The position numbers and the translations under genes are program-made. This document shows positions 43,701-55,974 of a stretch of DNA of 64,000 nt, one piece after another. Every line of letters begins with the position of its first letter. Position 1 is the first letter of the stretch. Source of the DNA: Theobroma cacao (taxonomy: Eukaryota; Streptophyta; Magnoliopsida; Malvales; Malvaceae); NCBI RefSeq assembly GCF_000208745.1, contig NC_030855.1:16599485-16663484 (forward strand). The letters are read 5' to 3'. Under the pieces are notes generated by a model. The model saw nothing but the letters and a program-made list of their open reading frames with translations. It was not told where the DNA came from and did no database searches.

Positions 43701-46700
43701 GGAACAGGGTTGGACTAAATAAATAATTAACTCTCAATTGTATCATAGTAATAAAAGTTAAAACAAAATTCTTAACCATAATAAGGGGAACAATAAAAGA
43801 AATCAAGATAAAGGCAATCAGTGCCAGTGCTTTACCACTAGCAACTGCCATTGGTAGCTCCATTGTTTCTTCTACTTCTCCATCCTTTTTTCTCTTTCTC
43901 TGCCTCTCTCTACCTGCAATTTCACAAGTCTTAGCAATCTCTCTCTCTCTTATCATGGAAAATTGATCTAACTAACCATCTCTTCCAAGACAACAATAAA
44001 TGTGGTAAGTTATCTAGCACACGCATCACTTTTATACTTGGATCCTTAAGGAGGCTTACCAAAGTTAGATTACAGAAACCAAAATAAACATAGAGAAATC
44101 TCTCAGCATGTCCCCCATGGCCACACCCTTAAATAATTTGAAACCCCTTTTTGTCCCAAACTTGTCAAGGTTCTAAGCTAGAAGTCTAAAATTCTGCAAA
44201 ACTCTCTCCAAAGTATTTTTTTTGACAACTTTTTTTTTTTTTACATTTATGCTGTTTTTATTGCATTGTTTGGTTTATTAATCAAAGCATAATGATTGGA
44301 TCATCTCATGGTTATACTTTCGTTAATTTTACTATTGATGACACCCCCGAATCTCAACATGAAAATACTAATTTTCTCCTAAAAGATCAAGGTCTGAAAA
44401 AAATTCCATTCAATGATGCATATATCCTCCAAAGCTAATCCTTGCTCAAGTAGAATTCCTAAACTTAAAAAACATATGGTCCCTATTTAAATGTTGCTTC
44501 TTTTACTAAACTTCAATTGTATTTTAAACCAACTTCTTAAATTTTTCAGGAGCAGAAGTAAAAAATTTTGATGTTTTGGCATGGTGAAGAAATAATGAAA
44601 AATATAGACCCATGCTTCCCATCATGGCTCGTGATCTACAAATGCATTCGGTGTCCACATTCTATTAAAAACTTGTTTTAGTGCAGGTGGAAGAGTCTCA
44701 ACAAGAAATGAAGTAAAATGGCACCAAAAACAGTTGAATGTGTATTTTCTTCAAAGATTGACTGGAAGTCAAAGATCGCTTACAAGATGTAAGAGGACAA
44801 GATAAGTCGTTGACAGAAAATGACAACGCAACATGATCGTATCAATATGTTAATTCTTATTTGTTATTTATTGCATTTTGACTTAATTATTGTTTGCAAA
44901 ATTTATTTATTCATAGTGAAAATTTTTTCCCCTTTCCCATCGAAATACACATTTTAAGCCAACTTATGAAAACCATGTGTCTGTTTATTTTCTTCCTCTT
45001 TACTCTCTCTCGTAATTGTGACACTAAAAAACATAAGAAAAACTATAAAAAGCAATTAAAGCCAAAAAAATTATGTTGGGTCGTCCTTGGCCCAGCCTGG
45101 CCCACTAAAACACGCCCCGCCAGTGGGTCACAAGCCGTGCAGGGCCATTCACCCAGAAAATCTGGGTCATGCTGGCATGGCCTATATTTCAACCGTATTA
45201 GGGCAGCTAGGCCCGCTATAGTGTCAACTGCCAAGGCTGACAATATAGCATGCCAGGCTGGCCCAACCGCATGCTTTGCCACCTCTACTCTCAATGCATC
45301 CAATAGCTGTTAATTAAATGCAAGTAGGAAAAAAATTACTTAAGGTTGATAATTATGTAACTAATATTGATAATCTAACATCTATATCAACTGAAAAACC
45401 ATAATTAATAAACGTTCCTCTTGGTGTAAAAGCTTATGGATAGGATAGGACAAGACAAATTGATTAGAAAATTTTCTATATTTTAACTAAGTTTAGTGCA
45501 TGCATAACAAAACGATCTCATCTTATTTTAGAAAATTGATTATTAAGATTATCCCACATAAATTTATCTAATGCTATCCATATAGGATAACTAATCCAAC
45601 TAATTTTCCATCCTTCTGTTAAAAAGACTAAAAAAGAATGAAAAATACAGCATGAAATATGAAGTTTATCCTATTCAATCCAATCTATGCACCTTAATAA
45701 AAAAAAAAAATTCCAATCTATGCACCAAGCCAGCCCTAAATAGATAAAGGGTTGGCAATCACTGAACTAACATCAACTCTAAAATCAAGTCAGGAAAAAA
45801 ACCTACAAAAGCATTTAACAATGTACTGCGATATGAATTAAGTTCACTCCAAAAATAGAAAACTTAAAAAAATTATAAAGTAGATATATTTCAAAACAAA
45901 ATTTCAGCAGACTCAACTATTTGATAAAATTTAAAGAGAAAAATGTTTATCTAAATAAACAATGCCTAGCAAACTAAGAATCAAGAAATGGTTCTTGAAA
46001 AGCAAAAGCACCCTCTAAACAAAAGTAAAAAAAAAGCAGTAACAAGTAATTCTTTAAAAACTAAGTGCAGACTCCAAAACTTGCTATTAAAGATTCAAAC
46101 TTCTAAGACTAAAAAAGAAATAAAGAAATAAAGAAAACCCATTCAACCATATGCAATAATTTGATTAAATAAAATGGTTAATTCCATTCTAGCTAACCTT
46201 AATAAAAGAACAAATCAGGAAACGAAAACCAAGTATAGTCGAGAAAGAAAAAAAAGGAAAATTTATACATGTAACCAATTTACAAGCTATGAGAACAACC
46301 AAATGATAAAAATTCAAAAGAAGATTTCACCAACTAAAACATTGCTTATATATACAACTTCAAGATATCATTGACTTGAAAATTCCAAGACAAATTTAGC
46401 GATAACCCAATTCAAAAAAGAAATCCGACAATTTGATTAAAAAGATTAAATATTGAAAGAAAAAAGAACATTTAAAAAATGGGACTTACTTAAGGTGGAG
46501 CCTTCAAGAGCTTGGGCTCTGAGTTGCAAGAAAGGAAGAATTGACATACCCACAAGAAGAACCGCCCTCCTTTTGCTGGAAACGTCGTCGTTTGGGTCTT
46601 CATGGGCTAGACAAGCCATTGGAGACCTGATGCTTCTCCTTCTTCTCTTGGTTTCCGCATTTCTGACGTTAAAGAAAACGGATTGAGAAGAAGAAAACAG

Positions 46701-46760
46701 CATTTGAGGGTTGGAAATGAGAGTTTGCAAATAGCAAGAGCTCCCAATGACAAAAACCAT
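40707..46760 (-). CDS. MFP1: MAR-binding filament-like protein 1 (MFP1)
   Basis: Four exons, 46,490-46,760, 43,097-43,200, 42,843-42,980 and 40,707-42,416, join in frame to 740 residues. The N-terminus looks like a plastid transit region (Ser-rich, then RRRRSIRSPMACL) followed by the conserved KRRAVLLVGMSILPFLQLRA hydrophobic segment. A second hydrophobic segment is NGLGIFGAGVLGALYALVQK. The rest, from about residue 170, is a long coiled coil (QLLNEQEKQTKQL, IDSLQSNLTKAGE, LETDLEEATKSLDEMNRN) ending in the basic KSTRRRKSSSQ tail used for DNA binding. MFP1 is a thylakoid-associated, nucleoid-linked coiled-coil protein that binds AT-rich matrix-attachment DNA. Start chosen at MVFVIG; an in-frame ATG 25 codons upstream is less like the family. 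Exon 2 encodes a 13-residue tandem repeat. Intron 1 is about 3.3 kb. Confidence 0.93.
43201..46489. other. MFP1 intron 1
   Basis: AT-rich intron of 3.3 kb. It holds a minus-strand frame at 43,648-43,956 beginning (from an internal Met) MELPMAVASGKALALIAF, a hydrophobic peptide I do not recognise, and a GC-rich island listed separately. No other gene is visible. Confidence 0.5.
45062..45300. repeat. GC-rich island, likely transposon-derived
   Basis: About 240 bases with much higher GC than the flanks and repeated GGCCC/GGGCC words (GGCCCAGCCTGGCCCACTAA, AGGCCCGC, GGCTGGCCCAACCGC). It is open in two frames, typical of GC-rich non-coding DNA. It probably came in with a repeat; no family assigned. 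Confidence 0.35.
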
Positions 46761-49055
46761 TTCGACTTTTTCCCTTTTTTTTTTTTTTCTTCTACTTTTC
46801 AATTGATTTTCTTGATCCCGAGAGAGACTAAGCACACTGAGAAAGAAAAGAAGCTTGCTCTTGCTTTGCTCTATCTTCCTATGGTTCGGGTTTTGTCAGT
46901 GGAAACTTTTAAAAGACAGGAATGCCCCTTTTAGTTGGTGAAATTACGGAAAAGACTCCCATTCGACTATAAATATTTTAAATTTTTAAATGAAAATTTT
47001 GTTTATGCATTTTTTTTATATTTGAAAAAGAGAGTTGGAACCCTATTTTTTAAGAGGAAGATCCAATAAATCAAATGCCGAAGTGCTTTGCCTGCCTATT
47101 TTTGATGGGTGTAGGGTTTAAGAAACAAATTAAAGATATAGTAATACTGCTACTCTTTGGGTTGACAGAACCCTGCTTTGGTTTATTACTTATCTGAGGC
47201 ATGAAGAAACAAACAGGTCCATAAAAGGTAAGGTGGATCAAGATCCAAAGAGCTTTAAACCAATGCAAAATTGCCACGTAAGAAAAAGCGCAACTTTTAT
47301 CCTCAAGCTGCGTAGGCTAGTTTGCCACGTCACAGGGAACTTTTTTCTGTAAAAATGCACAAGCGAATGCGGTAGTACCAATTTCACCAAAATCAGCGGT
47401 CAGCTTCGCAAAGCACTGAAAACTGAGAAGATTTTACAGAGGAAAAGAGAGGAACGTGTAGACTCAGGAAACTGTCTAATCTCATTTGTTAAATATTTGA
47501 AGATATTAATCCAGGTGTACACAGATGGTATCATTTTCATTCCCCATTTATCTAACCACACTCTATTTTTTCATCATTTATGAATGGATTGAAATGAACC
47601 CACATTTAATTGTTGGTCTGCCAATCAAGCCACTGAGTGGGGTGCAAACTGCACAGCTTCTTATCACAAAGATGACTCTGTTGGACCACTGCTTTTGGTC
47701 TTTTGAAAAGGATGGTTGATTGTCAAGTGGGTGCTTCCTAATCAATGATTAACGAATTATATTTATTTGCCTCACGACCACATTTCATGGTCCTAATTCT
47801 TGACTTTGCAAAGCAGTTTTACTATTAGAACAATTATAGACGTAAAGCTGCAATGATTTTCAGCCCGTATACATTTGAGTGAGTGCCTTTGACAATGCTT
47901 CCATTATACTCAATTGAAAAATCATCATACATGAGAGCTCATTTCGTTAAAAAATACTTGCCTTCTGTTAATACCAAAGTCCTTCGGATCTGCTTAGCCT
48001 AGGCTTTTGCCAGATTGTACCTGAATATTAGGATACCATTTGGCGGTGATAGCATATCACTATCCCTTTTCTGGCTGGACAGAAGCGGCTAACTTGACAA
48101 CCTAGACCATAGAAACCAGTCAACCAGCATTTGACCTCTCATGCACCTCTAATCCTCTATGCAACATGTACTCTGTACAGAACCAAAGGCAGCTACCAGA
48201 AAGTCAGGAAAATTAACTCTCCAGAAGAACTTGGATGAAAAGAAGACCTTGGAGCAAATTTCTGACACAACCAATGGGCTTCTCTAAGAAGCCACCAGGA
48301 AAAATTCAAACTTCTATGCAGATATATCAACAAAAACTTCAAGCAAGATTAATGGAAGATGTCAGTGTATCTTCCACACAGAAGAACGGACCAAAAGCAT
48401 AGCTGGGCCCAAGCATTGATACACAAATTATGGTTGCTGGAAGGGGGGCGCAATCCGTCTGACAATACTCTTTAGCATTACCAGTCAACCATATAAATCC
48501 AAATTTGCAAGAAACTGACATCACTAAATCACAAACAGATTAACCCTAATGACAATCATAAGCTAGAACTTATTGCAGACAATAAGATTAATCTCCATTT
48601 GTTGTCATATAATGCCAAAGAATAGGTCAAGACAGCTGCCGACTAGAAAGAATTATCTGAAAGAGAATGCATTCAATTGAGTAAATGCCACATACATTCA
48701 AGATTCAACAATGAGTTCTTCAAGTTCAAGAGGCTTCTACAACAGCTCATAAAAGGAGCAACAGTAATAAATGACATAAAAAAGAAAACTGATGAGATGG
48801 GGCTTCTGGCCACTACTGACTCATCTAATCAAAATTATAATGCAACAACAGTCTAACACTATATCTATCCGCGGACTATAAATCAAACTCTATGCTTTGC
48901 TATCCATGATTCATGATTTATGCTGCGATCATCCATGGCTGCAAACAGATTCACATAAACAGCTCTTTATGAACAGATGATCCAGGTATTAAACTTTGCA
49001 GCAATTTTATCAGTCTTGGCATGGGAGCCTGCAAAAAGCAATCAACTATAGACCA
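46761..49055. other. MFP1 promoter side and FLZ 3' side
   Basis: 46,761-46,900 is the MFP1 leader. 46,930-48,950 has no recognisable gene. CCACGT-containing sites occur near 47,272 and 47,324. The last few hundred bases probably belong to the 3' UTR of the FLZ gene. Confidence 0.45.
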
Positions 49056-50323
49056 TTACATGTTAATGGGCATACCCATTAGGAAGAGATCTTCATCATC
49101 ACTCTGCTCAGGAGAACCATTGAAGGAATTATTACAGGTTTTCTCCATTTCCTCTGCGAAAATCTCCTCAGAGCGGCAATCAAAACTGCAAAATGCCTTT
49201 TCACCTCTGCAAGAATAAGAAGAAAAAACAGCCTCAATCATTAAAACAAGATGCAACTGAAGTAAAAGCAGCAAAGGGATCTAAATTGTATAAACCTGTA
49301 CATGTAAATGTCTTCATCCTTCTCTAGTTTTTTCTGGCAAGAGTAACAGAAGCTCAAAAACTCATCAGAGGGGTAAGGGGTTGAAGTCTCTGGGCTCTTA
49401 TCCAGTTGGGACACTTTGGTTTCTGGTTCTGCTTTTTTGTCAAAATTGGTCAACTCAGTGTTGTGACATTCCAAAATACAGTCACCAAAAATGTGAGTTG
49501 TTTTGGGGTTTGGACCATGAGAAATTATGCAAGTATAATCCTCAGAAAGTTCTATCTCATGTGCAGAGAGAGATCCCATGCTATGGCCAACGGGTATAGG
49601 AAGTGAACTTGGTTTACTTAGCAAAGAATCATCTACTTGCAAAGCTCTGCCAATTGGCAGAGATGAACTATTAAGGCTGGTGGTTCCATTCTCTGAACAA
49701 AAACTTCTGGAACTCAAATTGGAGTTTTTGGTGGAGGCAATAAACGAAGGGGAAAGCCTGCTGGAATCTGATTTGGGTTCTAATGGCACTTCCTCATTTC
49801 CAAAGACAAGACTAGAACCCCCTGAGTTGGTGTTGGGTTTTCTGTCTTTGGAAAGTTGTGAAATTATGTAATTCCTAGGCAAAGAATTGGATTTCATAGA
49901 ATTACCAAGGAATTCATGGGAATACCTTGAAGAGGAAGGAAACTTAGTCTTCACCTGTGGTCCAAAAATTATATTCTTTCTCTTTGGAGAATCAAGGTCT
50001 TCACCATCTGATTTAATTTCATCAGCAAGCAGATTCACAATGCCCAAACCCATCTTACTGCAATCCCACTTCTTTTGATAACCACTTTGGGATGATGATC
50101 TAGGAGACCTACCACTAAATGGGTTGCTAAAATTTGCAAAAACTCTCAAATCAAGAGGAGATGTAGGGCTCCGAACCATATCAGAATCTGAAGAACCCTT
50201 AGTGCTAAATCCAACAAGAAAACCAGGAATATTGAAAAGTGAGCTGCTAATATGCCTTAAACCCAATGTATCAGACTGAAAATAGGACTCTGAATCAGGA
50301 TCAGCCATCACATTACCATCCAT
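49056..50323 (-). CDS. FCS-like zinc finger (FLZ/DUF581) protein, FLZ10-like
   Basis: Two exons, 49,296-50,323 and 49,056-49,206, give 392 residues. The FLZ domain straddles the intron: FLSFCYSCQKKLEKDEDIYM then YRGEKAFCSFDCRSEEI, with the CX2C and the CX3C pair that define the family; domain position is residues 330-370. The N-terminal MADPDSESYFQSDTLGLRHI..SSLFNIPGFLVGF and the DLRVFANFSNPFS motif are shared by the long FLZ members (FLZ10/FLZ1 type). FLZ proteins bind SnRK1 kinase subunits (KIN10/KIN11) and act as adaptors in energy signalling. The rest is Ser-rich and probably disordered. A 5' UTR intron is likely, because a GT donor in the expressed orientation (AACCAG/GTGGGT) lies near 51,567. 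Confidence 0.9.
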
Positions 50324-51700
50324 TAGACTTGCCTATGATGTATGTTTTCTTACACTGCATTATCTATAAACCTCAATCTTCTAGCAAGAAAACCAGCAAT
50401 TTCTTACTGCATTAGAATCAAGAAACCATCAATACAAAACGAATATGATTGACACCAAAACCAAAAAATATAATGGCCAAAGCAAAAAAGAATCAAGTAC
50501 AACGTATGGCAATACCTTACGAAAAAATAAAGATCATTGATTTAGCTAACCCCAATGACAAAAATCAACTGTGATAGAAGTGGCAACATAGCTCGTATGC
50601 AGTTAGATCCAGATAGGGGCAAAAGAAAAAAGAATCCAGAACATCATATTATACTCAAGCACACAAAAAGCCCCAAAAGAATGAGCATATTGGGAACTCC
50701 GATGCAACAGCAGAAATAATATCATAACAATTTCACTTTAAAAACAAAAGTTTGGCCTGATTCGCTTAGTAAAACTAGTACAAGATCCTTGAATGATATC
50801 GGCAAAGCAAGATGAGAAGCAAAAATACTTGAAAATATCAATAGAGCTCTAAAAAACTCTTCATCAAAAAATAATTTTGAGCACCACGAAGAAACTAAGA
50901 AAGGAAACAACGCCTCCTGACCTTCATTTAACATGATATGGTAAATCCAAATCAGCAATAAAGGCAATCCCTTTAATAGCTGATATACAACAATGAACTA
51001 TATAAACGTACAAGGCAAAGAAACAACAAAGCTGATCATTAATTTACATTGAACTCCAGCAAGAAGCGAGTAAAAATGGGGCTAGCATAGATTTTGATGA
51101 TCAACATTAATCAAACCCCAGATTATCACTAATCAAAAATCTCAAAGATTCCTACAAATCAGACACATTTGAGGAGCTTTCAAGCTAGAGAAGTGAGAAC
51201 ATCCAAAAAGAGAAAACATTAAAAAAAAATTTGAACCGATGAAGATGAAGAAGAAACTCAAAACAAAAGCTTAATCAAAACAAGATGCGAAAAGATTTAC
51301 TTCAAATGCATCAAATGGGTACTCAAAAAATGGCTAAAGCATCAATATTTAACAAAAAAAAAGAAAAAGACCCTTGCATGCATAAGAACAAGCATATACA
51401 ACATTTGAAGTCAAACTTAAAACATAAGGGGGAAAAAACATTGAAAACCAAAGTTGCTTCAAGCAAAGGTCCATTTTGATATCCCAGATGCTCAAAAATG
51501 TATATGGATAAAAATAAAAGAGCTAAAAAATTTTTTAAAAAAATAGCAAAAATAAAAAAGACCCACCTGGTTTTCTTCGGTTAAAACTTGAAGGGTGAGA
51601 GAGAAAAAAGAAAAACCCAAAATGCAGAAGAGATAGAGATATTACTTTGGGTTAGCCAAAACATAAAGGATCTCTATCTCTCTATATAAATTTTTTCTGC
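50324..51700 (-). other. FLZ 5' leader with probable UTR intron and promoter
   Basis: A candidate untranslated first exon covers about 51,568-51,660, after a TATA box at 51,681-51,690 (minus strand TTTATATAGA). Between the donor near 51,567 and the ATG there is about 1.2 kb of intron-like AT-rich DNA. Confidence 0.45.
51681..51690 (-). promoter_or_regulatory. TATA box of the FLZ gene
   Basis: TTTATATAGA on the minus strand, about 20-30 bases upstream of the CT-rich leader. The upstream side has a T-run and a (TC)n tract. Confidence 0.45.
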
Positions 51701-51818
51701 CATTTTTTTTTGTTTATTATATTTTTTTAGTTAGTTCTTTTTTTTTTTTTTTTTTGCTTCTTCTGCAATGCATCAAAATCAGAGAAATAGTAAGCCACTG
51801 AGGCTTCTGATATACTCC

Positions 51819-51842
51819 TCGCTCTCTCTCTCTCTCTCTCTC
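51819..51842. repeat. (CT)n microsatellite
   Basis: About twelve CT units, GA on the minus strand, in the FLZ upstream region; GAGA-type tracts are common in plant promoters. Confidence 0.9.
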
Positions 51843-54800
51843 ATGATTAAGGAAGAAATTCGTATATTATACGGTATATGTAGAAAACGGTGTATATTCC
51901 TGGTTTTGGAGTTGAAGGCAAAAAGAAAGGGAGTTTCTTTAGTGTGAAGAGAGTCACACTTGCAGTACACTGCAAATCTTGTCCGCCTGATTTACCCACG
52001 TTTTTGCTTTAAAGTGCCCTCCTCTGATCATCAACTTTTTTATTTTCAATTTTTTTGGGAGGGATTTTACGATAAATATATCTTAAAAAATACCCCATAA
52101 TGTGAGTGGCCTTATATCTTCCTTTAAAAAAATAATAATTCAACAGATGGATTTATAAGATTTAAAAAAAAAACACTTTTTTTCATGAAAGAATTAGCAA
52201 AGGCAAAGGAAGCCTCTGTATTCGGACCATAAACTCGTCTATTGAAGATAGACATTAGAAACTCCTTGGTATAAAAGGCAAAGCTTTTGAAAGAGTAAAT
52301 TGTTCACCTTTCTAAGGGTAGTCAGCACAAAAAGACAATGCGGCCTGGTGGGTTCAAACGTCTATTAACGCCAATGTTTTCTGTTGCGTTTAACCACGTT
52401 AACTGATAAGGAAACAAGTACCTGTTTGCTTTAGCTTTTCAAAACGTATTATTTGCCCGTCGGTGTTTGAACCAAAACCAGCCATGGTTCTGCGTTGATC
52501 CAAACACGGTGCGACTTCTCTCTGGTCCTGAAAGTACGGATGTGGCCCTATATTTATATGACCTGATGACCAAGCTGCCCTTCTGTGGAAAAATTAGGAT
52601 TTACAGAAATAAAAATCCCAACTTTTTTTAAGCTATTTCCTAAGGCATAACAATAATGCTGCAGGTTATTAGGTTAATTTTAAAATATTTTTTCTTTAAG
52701 TGAATATTATTAAAATTTTATTTTGCATCTAAAAATAAATCTTAGAAAAAAAGGGACACATATACTATGTCAGATTAAAGCATATCACATAGCTCCATGA
52801 GCAATTTTTTATAAGATCCATTATTAAATGAGCTACATTTTTTGTTCAAATTTTTTGGTTTAAGTCATAGTTGGAGCAGATATAACTAACTATGGCATAA
52901 ATAAGTAAAATTTTAAGGCATTTTATTATTAGGTCTAATTAGATTAGACAAAAAAGTTTCTCAAAAAAATTAATTTTTTTTTATCTCGAATAAGAAAGAT
53001 AATTACTTCAAACTTTTATCGACTTAACTAACAAATGAATTCAAAAAATATTGATAATGAAATAAAATTATTTCTTCTACCATCCTAAACCACAAATAAA
53101 TTTTAATCCAACTATTTTGTAACTTTAAGTCTTTCTAAATCTAAAATCGAAAATTTCTTTTTAGTCGAAGCAGACGTTTGCCTTCACGTAAAACTAATTG
53201 CCATTGTATCAACGTCAATACGGTGTCAAAGTAGAATGCATTTTTTCACGAGCATTTCACTTACAATTCTTTTTATTATAGTTTTGCAATTATCTAATCA
53301 CAACAAGAATTATTTAAAGGTCCACCATTTATTTTAATATTATAATTGACTAATTATAATACAATCATTTTAAGTGATATGCTCTCCTATAATTCTACAT
53401 TTGGAGATTAATGTCATTCTCAACAGCACAGTCAATTTCCTATTAACAACCAAAAAGTATAAATTCATTTGCTAAAATACTCTTTACTCCTTGACGGAAT
53501 GCGGCAAAGTAGTCAATTTACTTTGCCACATCATTTCTAGTGGGACCCAAACAATAAGTTTAAACGGCGTCAAATCTGGCCATCAAAGTCTATGATTTAG
53601 TGGGTCCAAAAAAGTGGACCCCGCTAGAAAAGAGCTGGCCCCGAGTAATGATTCCTCACAGGCCTCTTTATTTTACAGTTCCGTTTTGTCGTTTAGCTTG
53701 AGTCAGCCTTTTCTTTTCATTTTTTTATAAAAACAAAGAAAATCTAATTAACTAAAAAAACCAATAATTTAAATATAAATAAATACACATGGCCCCACAC
53801 GTGTTCCCTTCTGCCGTGCAAACCTCGTGAAATCCAACGGCTCAGAGATGAAGATTCTCTGCGAAAAGTCGTATAATCTTACGGCTGAAAACGAGTTAGT
53901 TCACTGCTCCTGAAAGTGAGGCCTACCACACGTGTCGTGCATGTATTGAAGTGCCAGAATTCCTTTGTTTGTTTGTGGCGCACGAGATCGTAAGCACATT
54001 GGGACACGCGGAATTGCATCATTGCTTTTCCTTTTTTACTACTGGGTAATAGGATTTTCTTAACTTTTACTTTTTTCTTTTCATTAAAAAAATGTTTGAA
54101 CGAAAAAGAATGAATATTTTTTAAGCATTTCATAAGAGAATTTAAAAGCAATGTTAAACTTGAAATGCAAATGCTAAGCAATAAAATAACTCTTAGTCAA
54201 ACGAGTGTAGATGTTTTTCAATTATCTTATGCGTTGAAAGTAAATTTATAAACAAAATTAAATGTATGTAGTGATATAATTGAATATTTTATAATTGGAT
54301 ATCTAGCATTATTCAATTCGATTGACAAAGATTAGGATATTATTTTGATAATAAAATTACTATTTATAATGTGTTTGGATAAAATTCAGATAGTGAGTTT
54401 AGCATATTCACTTCCTTAATCTTATTACAAATGATAATTTTTAATATTAAATATTAATTTATATATTATTTTTTTGTTTATAAATTTATTATGATTAGTG
54501 TAATACTTACTATAATTCATCAATTATTACAAATATGATTTTAAACTTTAATTTATTTCTTATGAATTATTTTAATTTATTAATTTAATAATGTCTATAA
54601 ATTTAATTTTTAATTATTTTAATTAAATATTTAATGAATACGAATATTTTACTCATAATGTTTGAAATATTTGAATATTTAGATTAATAATTTTAAAATT
54701 TAATTGTGTATTCATAAAGTTGAATTAGATTAGCTAAAAAATAAGGGATACGATCACTTGTTGTACGCAACATATTTGTATAATTATAAATAATAAAATT

Positions 54801-55240
54801 ATTTAATTATAATTATGTAGAATTTAATGGACATAAAATGGCACCTCGTACGCACGGCGTCGACACGGTCTGCATGGGTAGGCAGGGCACCAATCTTGGC
54901 CTTGTTGCGGGCAACGAAGCAGCTATCTTTGGCGGAGGCAGCTGGCTCGCACAATCTCAGCATGTTAAACCCTCATCCCTTTGGTTTTAAAACCTGAAAT
55001 TTCTTTAAATTTATCATCACTCGATAAACAATCATGAAGCCCAATTAGCAGTCCCTTGACCCAATGGGCTCACAAATTTCAGGGCCTGATATCTAAAAGG
55101 ATTATGCACAAGGCGTACAATAGCAGCAATCCTCTTGTCATCCCTAATTTTTATGTTTTTATTTTTTTTTTCCCTTCCAAGTTTTAACTCTCTCCCATAA
55201 TCGCCTAATTTTTCCCCTTTCCGTGTTTGAGTTTGTTCCC
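51843..55240. other. Intergenic, no gene recognised
   Basis: AT-rich. Two CCACACGTGT G-box-like words occur near 53,793 and 53,927. A GC-rich patch at about 54,836-54,965 stands out and is unassigned. No gene-like frame elsewhere. Confidence 0.5.
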
Positions 55241-55974
55241 AGAAAACAAAAATGAAACTTGTCAGTTTTTTGAGTTAGGGGCTTCTTAGGGTTTGATGTT
55301 GAAGAAAAGTTTGAGAATGTTGAGCACTTTTTCAGGTAAGTTTTGATGGGTATCGTTGTTATTTGAAAATGGATTCCGATTTGATTAAAGATTTAGGTTT
55401 TAGTTATTTTGAGGATGATGGAGTTAATTGGAATCTGATTTTATGGGATAGGGTAAATCAGTGATCAAGAGCTGGAAATTAAAAAAAGTCAGCCAAAAAA
55501 GAAAAAGAAACTTGAAATTTAGTGGTTTGGTGTTTGATTAGGTCAATGAACGTGGAGGGGTTTGATTCTGTTAACTTGGCTGTTGAGAGATTGAGAATTT
55601 AGAGTTGAAAAAGTCGATTTTTTGAGTAATTTTTTATGCGTTTTTGTTATTTGATTCAATAATAAAGGGATTTTGCATTTCTTTCCTTTTATGAAGAGAA
55701 AAGATTCAAGGGTTTAGGACTTTGGGGTTTTTCTTTTTTGGAAGAGTGGAGTGGTGATGAGAATTAGCGGGATTCTTTTTGTAAAAAAATAATTGATTGT
55801 TATGTTGTTCTTGAAGTTTGTTTAAAGGGAAGAGGAAATTTGGGATTGGACCTGGTAAGGTGTAGGGGAAGTGTCGTTTTTGTTTCATTTTGAATCTTGT
55901 TTTGAGCTATAGTCTTGTATTATTTTAGGTATACTTTCAGAGTTTCTCATTGTTGAGTTGAATTTTGGGTTTTA
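55241..55974 (+). other. Trihelix gene 5' leader with UTR intron and upstream ORFs
   Basis: A leader exon ends at a GT donor at 55,336 (TTTTCAG/GTAAG), and an acceptor lies at about 55,942 (TACTTTCAG), 33 bases before the ATG. The leader holds a nine-codon upstream ORF at 55,252-55,278 (MKLVSFLS) and an ATG at 55,296 that stays open to the donor. Confidence 0.5.

Noticed and set aside
45043..45313. Coding frame AVDTIAGLAALIRLKYRP in the MFP1 intron
   Set aside because: Both strands are open across a GC-rich island and neither frame resembles a protein family.
47071..48524. Short frames between MFP1 and the FLZ gene
   Set aside because: No recognisable domain, no coherent splice model and ordinary composition.
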